Shown: piece by piece, positions 58,768-64,000 of the stretch
Numbering within the stretch: the stretch's first letter is position 1
Layout of the letters: every line of letters starts with the position of its first letter
Assembly (NCBI GenBank): GCA_035771175.1
Contig: CM069603.1
Coordinates: forward strand, 28,798,308-28,862,307
DNA length: 64,000 nt
Reading direction: 5' to 3'
Origin: Paratinospora sagittata
Lineage: Eukaryota; Streptophyta; Magnoliopsida; Ranunculales; Menispermaceae
Notes under the pieces: model-generated
The model's input: only the letters and a program-made list of their open reading frames with translations
What the model was told of the DNA's origin: nothing
The model's database searches: none
Position numbers and translations under genes: made by a program

Positions 58768-59510
58768 TGTTACACCCAAAATTGAACCAACTCTAAATCA
58801 TAAAAAAAAAGTTGTGCCAGAACCAAAAACAACACCTTGACCAAGGCCAAAACACGACATGCCCCAGCCCAAGGTCGAGGCACCACATGCCTCGGCTACG
58901 GTTAGGGCACACAAGCCTCAACCACAACCGAGGCAACCATGTGCCCTGGCCACGGTCGAGGAGACTCCCTTGGCCACAGGCGAGGGACACCCTTGGCAAC
59001 GACCGAGGCACCCCCCTCAACCACGGTCAAGACACCCCCTGACCATGAACGAAGTACCCCTATCGGCCACGGCCGAGGGTGATCTCCAATTCCAATCTAA
59101 GGCATCTTCCAAACAACCAAATCTTACACATCGATCATAGCTCAGATACCACACAGAATAGATCTCGACACACAAAACTACAAGCCAACTCTTGATAGGG
59201 AAATGAGTGAATCATTTCCACTGATTGAGCACTGCATTAAATGCTAGAACCATCCTCCTTCAACTATGAAAAGAGGGCTCATTCTCCAAAGCAGATATGC
59301 TCTAAAACCCGAAACTCTCTACATATTGTTATTTTCTTACTTCGTTGTATAACTTAGGCATCAAAGTGTTTTCGGTGACCAAGCGTCACCACCCTTGCAA
59401 GTCTAGAGCATGGTGGTCCCAGTGAAAAGTTTCGGAGGATCAGACGGTCTTCAGATTCAATCAGCCAGTATCAACCCACAGTCAGACGCGGGCAATTTTT
59501 CGTTGAAACA
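58768..59510 (+). mobile_element. Tat-type LTR
   Basis: TGTTACACCC to TTCGTTGAAACA, about 743 bp, followed directly by a Tat-type primer-binding site and gag. It has a TATA-like box (aactatgaaaagagg, about 59262) and a GC-rich degenerate repeat block (58860-59085). It is the 5' LTR of a truncated element. Confidence 0.72.
58860..59085 (+). repeat. GC-rich degenerate repeats in the Tat LTR
   Basis: About eight copies of a 25-30 base unit around ggccacggtcgaggcac, e.g. at about 58868, 58894, 58950, 59010 and 59060. Far more GC-rich than its surroundings. Confidence 0.68.
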
Positions 59511-59530
59511 TTTGACGTCGTCTGTAGGGA
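59511..59530 (+). promoter_or_regulatory. Tat-type primer-binding site
   Basis: tttgacgtcgtctgtaggga, a mutated form of TTGGCGCCGTCTGTGGGAA, as known for plant Tat elements, directly after the LTR end. Confidence 0.7.
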
Positions 59531-59561
59531 AAGACATTCAAAGTCCATTGCCTGTTTACCA

Positions 59562-61090
59562 TGAGTGATAACAACACCAAACCCCGCAAGAGGAAACTCT
59601 GAACCAAGAACCAATTCACTGATTCCATCACGAGAGACCCTGCCTTCACCCCTAAGTGACCTCGTGATATCGATCCACTCAGTTATGACTTGGGAGCATG
59701 GTACAAAAAGCGAGGATGATAGTTGTAAACCCCAACCAAATGGCAGGGATCTTAGAGCGAGTTGAGAAGAAAACGTTGTAGAGCCTGCTCGAAAACCAGA
59801 AAAATAAGGAGATCAAAGGCATTCGGGCCCAATGATGACGTAACAACAGTCCTTCTCCTACACCGAAGAGTCAAACGTCAAGAAGTTTTCCCCCAATGAC
59901 ATTGAAGACCGGTGGTGATACATGCAGGATCAAACCTCGACCTTAGTTGACGTGTAGAGGGGTCTACTGAACTCGAGGGCTGTGAACGTTGCCCGTCGAC
60001 TAGACACCACAACAATGAGGACTGGGGACCCAACCCCAGACTGTCCAAGCCATGGAGGGATCAAGAGCTTAGTTTTCTGTGTACACGATCTTGTTAGAAA
60101 CAAAATTGCCTTTCATTAATGAGATCCAAAATGCTACCCTAACTAACAGGATCAAGATTCCCTAGAAAGACTTACACGGCGGGAAGAAGGACTTGGTCAA
60201 TCACCTGATCAAGTATAAGTTTGGATGTAGTTGTACAGAGCAAATGATCAAACCTTTTGTCTGGTTTTCCAACACACGTTGACTGGTGTGGCCTTGAGTT
60301 GATTTTAGGGCCACCTGCCCAGATCGATTATTTCTTTCGACCAACTCGCAAGATTTTTAAATAGTTTGTGGGGTTTTGCGAGGCAAGGAAATCTTACACG
60401 CACCTCCAAGTAGTCAAACAAGGGAACAACGAGCCCCTTAAGGATTACACTGCAAGCTTCGTGCACGAAGCATCCCAGCTGAAACGATACTCAACTGACG
60501 TGGCACTCGCTGTTGTAATGGTAAGACTCCCAGCAAACAGATTTGGGTGGTCTTTAAAAAAGAGCCCAGCTAGAATCTATGAGGAGTTGTTCATCTGAGC
60601 AAAGGAGTATACGAAGGTGGAATAAATGAAAACATTGAGGGTCGTCCAAACGAAAGAAGAGGCCTCCTCAAAGAAGAGGAGAAAGAAAAGGGCCCGAAAA
60701 ACATCGGGCACCCGTAGGGAGCACTTTGGGCCCAACAGGCTAGGTCGACATACACCCTACAATGAGAATCAACCCCTCCCAGATTGAGGGCTTCGCGTAA
60801 CACCTCCTCAATGGGAGAAGAATTTGAGGCCAATTCGTCGAAGGGAATAACTTCTTGACGAGACTGAGCATGAACAAATCTTGAGAGGTCGTCACTAAGC
60901 TCTCCCAAGAAAGTTGAACGCAAGATGGACGATAAGTCTTCAAAAGTCATCGTGCCTCTTCTTCCAAAATGTTGATCCTGCGGCAAAGAACAAATCTTAG
61001 GAGGCCGACGCGGACCTCCCCCAACGAAGTTGATCGTGCTATGGACGACAAGTCTCAACAGGTCGTGGAACAAATCCAATCACGTACGAC
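59562..61090 (+). pseudogene. Tat-type gag, truncated
   Basis: The ATG at 59562 opens MSDNNTKPRKRKL then a stop. The most readable part is 60368-60598: SYTHLQVVKQGNNEPLKDYT, ASFVHEASQLKRYST, RFGWSLKKSPARIYEELF, typical of Tat/Retand gag. Upstream of it, GHLPRSIISFDQLARFL and similar are in other frames. Downstream, RRKKRARKTSG is basic. Many stops; no protease or RT follows. It ends near 61090. Confidence 0.72.
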
Positions 61091-61284
61091 GTAGCGAACA
61101 AAGCGTTCCCTTGCGACAGGTTTTATCAATGGTTTTTAAAGCTATTCAAAAGATAAGTATTTCATTTCGATAATCAAAGTATTAAACTTTAAATTAACAC
61201 TTTGCGTGTTACGATACATGACAATCACTATGTATGATAATTTTTCAAACAATACCTGCAAAATTCTTGAGAAACGACAACTCA
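61091..61284. other. Unassigned AT-rich spacer
   Basis: 194 bp with no ORF or recognised motif, between the gag fragment and the repeat block. Confidence 0.4.
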
Positions 61285-61533
61285 AACAAGTTAAAGTGAT
61301 CGCCTAATGCGAAGAAGCAAGGATGCAACTCTGCTACCTCAGTCCCTATTCGCCCTGATTCAACGTGAGCTATACACGTATCAAATAGTGAAGGCCACAG
61401 ACCCAATGTGAGCTGAACACATATCAAAATAGCAAAGGCCATAGGCCCAACGTTAGCTATACACATATCAAAACAGCAAAGGCCACAAGCCCAAACTTGA
61501 TGCCACTGACCCAATGTGAGTTGAACACATATC
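61285..61533. repeat. Short tandem repeat block, first copy
   Basis: About four degenerate copies of a 45-48 base unit around gagctatacacgtatcaaat, then gcaaaggccacaNgcccaac. It recurs at 63200-63447. Minus-strand ORFs of 89-100 codons are by-products of the repeat. Confidence 0.72.
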
Positions 61534-63165
61534 TGTTAATCTAAGTTGTTCATTACTTAGAACATCCCTAAATATATTGTGATGAAGTATATTTTGATGA
61601 TCACAAACAAAATACTTTTCGGTGCTAACAAGTGTTTATCACGATCTCATCCCAACACCTCAGGAAAGCAAAAAGCCAAGGAATGATTCGATCAAGGAAC
61701 TCAAAGTCATATCCGACGTTCAATATTGTTTCAATCAAAAAGATTTCAACGATCACATCCTGATTTCAAGATCACTTCACTCGAACGATTCGATCAAGAG
61801 CTTCAAGAATACAAGACTACTTCACTCGATCAATGTTCAAGAAATTCAACTCAGCTCGAAGTTCACATCGAAGATCTTATAATGAAGAGTTGGATTTAAC
61901 GATTATGAGAAATGAGAAATACACAAAGTGTTTAAGGTATATCTTTCTCTAATCGACATTGTTCAAACGTTTTCCAAAATCATGCACAAATCACTTTCAT
62001 ACTTGCATGTTTTGATCATACGGTTTACGGTATTTCAAATGATTTAATTTTTTATATTTAATTTGAAATTTATAGAGTTTTTATTCGCATTTATCGTATA
62101 TTTAGGCGCGAGTCAAAATTGTTTTTAAAGAGTCTTTCATGACGCGAATGCGTTAGCATCGCTATCCTAAACTTGATAAGTCAAGACCCTGATAGTTCAT
62201 TAGGATGCTGACAATACTCAAGGTTGAATTGAACTAATTAATCAGAGCGCTCACTTGTAAAGTAGCGGCCTACTTCTAGTCAACCTCGGAAGCTGTCAGG
62301 ACGCTAATTCAGTATTAGCTTACTGAAAGATTTCTAAAGTTTTCAAAGAATTCATCTTTGAGAATGCTAATAGTTATAAGTTGAATAAACTATCAGGACG
62401 CTGCCTGGATAGGAGCGCCCTCACTTTTAGGAATCAACTTAATAACTTTTTGGACGTTGATTGTCCTTTAGCGTATTAGTTTTACTGTTCAAATGTTTTT
62501 AATGGGGTAAGACGCTTACATTGTTGTAGCGCCCTCGTATTATGTTTTATGTTTTTAACTGGTAGGACGCTTACTCGGAAAGTAGCGCCCTCATGCACAT
62601 ATTTGTTTTTAAAACGTAGCAGGATGCTAACTGTGCATTAGCGCCCTCAGAGTTAAGTCTTTTAAGTGTCAAAGTAAGTCATGACGCTTACAATTCAGTG
62701 GCGCCCTTACTTCATTGTACAGCAGGACGCTTATACGTAATGAGTGCCCTCAAGGAACAAAATGACCAAGTTGATATTATGCGTCAGGACACTGAATGTG
62801 GAATCAGGACGCTAATTCAACAACCGTCACTATTCGAACAAGTACACTACATCAGTCTACTTTTTCATAACGAATTTTTTCACAGTCATTTTCAAACTTC
62901 TCAAAGATCCCTCTGATACATGAATTAAGCTTTTCTAAAACTTTCTTTTTTCATGAAATTTGAAAAGAACCATATTGTTAGTGAAAATTGCAGTTGCTAT
63001 TTTCATGTAACATTCTAGCCGTTGTATGTAAACGTTCATATTATTTGAACTTCAAATGTCAAACGGTTGTGTCCTACTAAGTCTATAAATACCGGCACTT
63101 AGTACCAAACAACTCGCCAATCATTTTGTATTGTGCCAATATTTTTTGAAAGTTAGTCTATGTCA
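61534..63165 (+). mobile_element. S-type LTR, truncated at its 3' end
   Basis: TGTTAATCTAAG start, homologous to the reverse complement of S (the first 100 bases include gatgaagtatattttgatga and cggtgctaac). It has the dyad array (62145-62780) and the TATA box CTATAAATACC at 63083-63093. It loses similarity to S near 63160, so most of R/U5 is missing. There is no polypurine tract before it. Confidence 0.8.
63083..63093 (+). promoter_or_regulatory. TATA box of the right-edge LTR
   Basis: CTATAAATACC, same as in S on the other strand. Confidence 0.65.
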
Positions 63166-63199
63166 AAATATTTTTCAAACATCTAAACTTTCAAACTCC

Positions 63200-64000
63200 A
63201 ACAAGTTAAAGTGATCGCCTAATGCGAAGAAGCAAGGATGCAACTCTGCTACCTCAGTCCCTATTAGCCCTGATTCAACGTGAGCTATACACGTATCAAA
63301 TAGTGAAGGCCACAGACCCAATATGAGCTGAACACATATCAAAACGGCAAAGGCCATAGGCCCAACGTTAGCTATACACGTATCAAAATAGCAAAGGCCA
63401 CAAACCCAACGTGATGCCACAGACCCAACGTGAGTTGAACACGTATCTGTTAATCTAAGCGGTTCATTACTTAGCACATCCCTAAATATATTGTGATGAA
63501 GTATATTTTGATGATCACAAACAAAATACTTTTCGGTGCTAACAAGTGTTTATCACGATCTCATCCCAGCACCTCAGGAAAGCAAAAAGCCAAGGAATGA
63601 TTCGATCAAGGAACTCAAAGTCATATCCGACGATCAATATCGTTTCAATAAAAAAAAATTCAACGATCACATCCTTATTTCAAGATCACTTCACTCGAAC
63701 GATTCGATCAAGAGCTTCAAGACTACAAGACTACTTCACTCGATCAACTTTCAAGAAATTCAACTCAGCTCGAAGTTCACATCGAAGATCTTATAATGAA
63801 GAGTTGGATTTAACGATTATGAGAAATGAGAAATACACAAAGTGTTTAAGGTATATCTTTCTCTAATCGACATTGCTCAAACGTTTTCCAAAATCATGCA
63901 CAAATCACTTGCATACTTGCATGTTTTGATCATACTTTTTACGGTATTTCAAATGATTTAATTTTTTATATTTAATTTGAAATTTATAGAGTTTTTATTC
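63200..64000 (+). repeat. Second copy of the repeat block plus LTR, cut by the window edge
   Basis: Repeats 61285 onwards at an offset of 1,914-1,915 bp: the tandem repeat block 63200-63447, then the LTR start TGTTAATC at 63448. The match continues to base 64000. Confidence 0.85.

Noticed and set aside
58812..59140. GC-rich ORFs of 75-93 codons on both strands
   Set aside because: Repeat-derived, low-complexity His/Pro/Arg peptides within an LTR.
60591..61079. 162-codon minus-strand ORF
   Set aside because: It is antisense to the Tat gag fragment, with no family motif; the sense strand carries the recognised gag motifs.
61245..63477. Two minus-strand ORFs of 89 and 100 codons with Cys-rich repeats
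   Set aside because: They follow the 45-48 bp tandem repeat exactly and have no start context or family; products of the repeat.

Overview
This 64 kb window looks like plant heterochromatin, probably from an angiosperm and perhaps a dicot. It is AT-rich and built almost entirely of nested, decayed LTR retrotransposons of four lineages: Ty1/copia sireviruses, Athila-type Ty3/gypsy, a Tekay/Del-type chromovirus, and Tat-type gypsy. Sirevirus-like copia elements are an angiosperm hallmark. I found no host gene, rRNA, true tRNA gene or CRISPR array. The element names used here (H, O, A, B, S, P, Q, G, W, V, U and so on) are local labels.

Left half (1-42465), a nested stack read from outside in. 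A plus-strand sirevirus remnant Q (40704-42465) appears to be split by a minus-strand copia element H, whose 5' LTR is 31633-32504 plus 39799-40703 and whose gag is 31075-31577 plus 1-383. H's gag was split by O (384-31069, minus), an Athila-type element with a perfect 5-bp target duplication ctttc. O's 5' LTR was split by A (7720-30368, plus), a full-length sirevirus. A's 5' LTR was split by B (9165-22826, minus), a chromovirus. B's integrase was split by S (12564-15544), a solo LTR related to A's LTRs. Separately, P (32505-39798, plus, Athila-type) sits in H's LTR, and a Tat-type solo LTR U (4851-5668) sits in O's gag.

Right half (42466-64000), broken pieces. T1 is an A-type LTR fragment (42466-43390). 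G is a minus-strand sirevirus 5' LTR plus gag (43691-47073). W is an Athila gag-protease piece (47074-48049). T2 is another A-type LTR fragment (48050-48808). V (48809-57318, minus) is a sirevirus-related element with no pol. A short A-type LTR scrap (57319-57470) is followed by three tRNA-derived SINE-like copies, two of them forming a 505-bp foldback (57471-58203). Next come a chromovirus-like LTR remnant, a Tat-type LTR with gag (58768-61090), and a direct duplication (period about 1,915 bp) of a short tandem repeat plus an S-type LTR, which runs off the right edge.

The most unusual content is: (1) V, which carries a divergent gag and two other minus-strand ORFs instead of pol, with a TATA box and LTR-like motifs just upstream of the second ORF; (2) arrays of dyad motifs (GGACGCT ... 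AGCGCCCTC) shared by LTR groups with different ends, and a different palindrome array (core AACGCGTT) in two more LTRs; (3) two Athila-type elements, O and P, that share a gag-protease-only layout, a hairpin after the stop codon and three polypurine tracts at matching spacing; (4) the SINE foldback. Every coding region has stops or frameshifts, so no element here looks autonomous. Identities were judged by eye; no alignment or database search was run.
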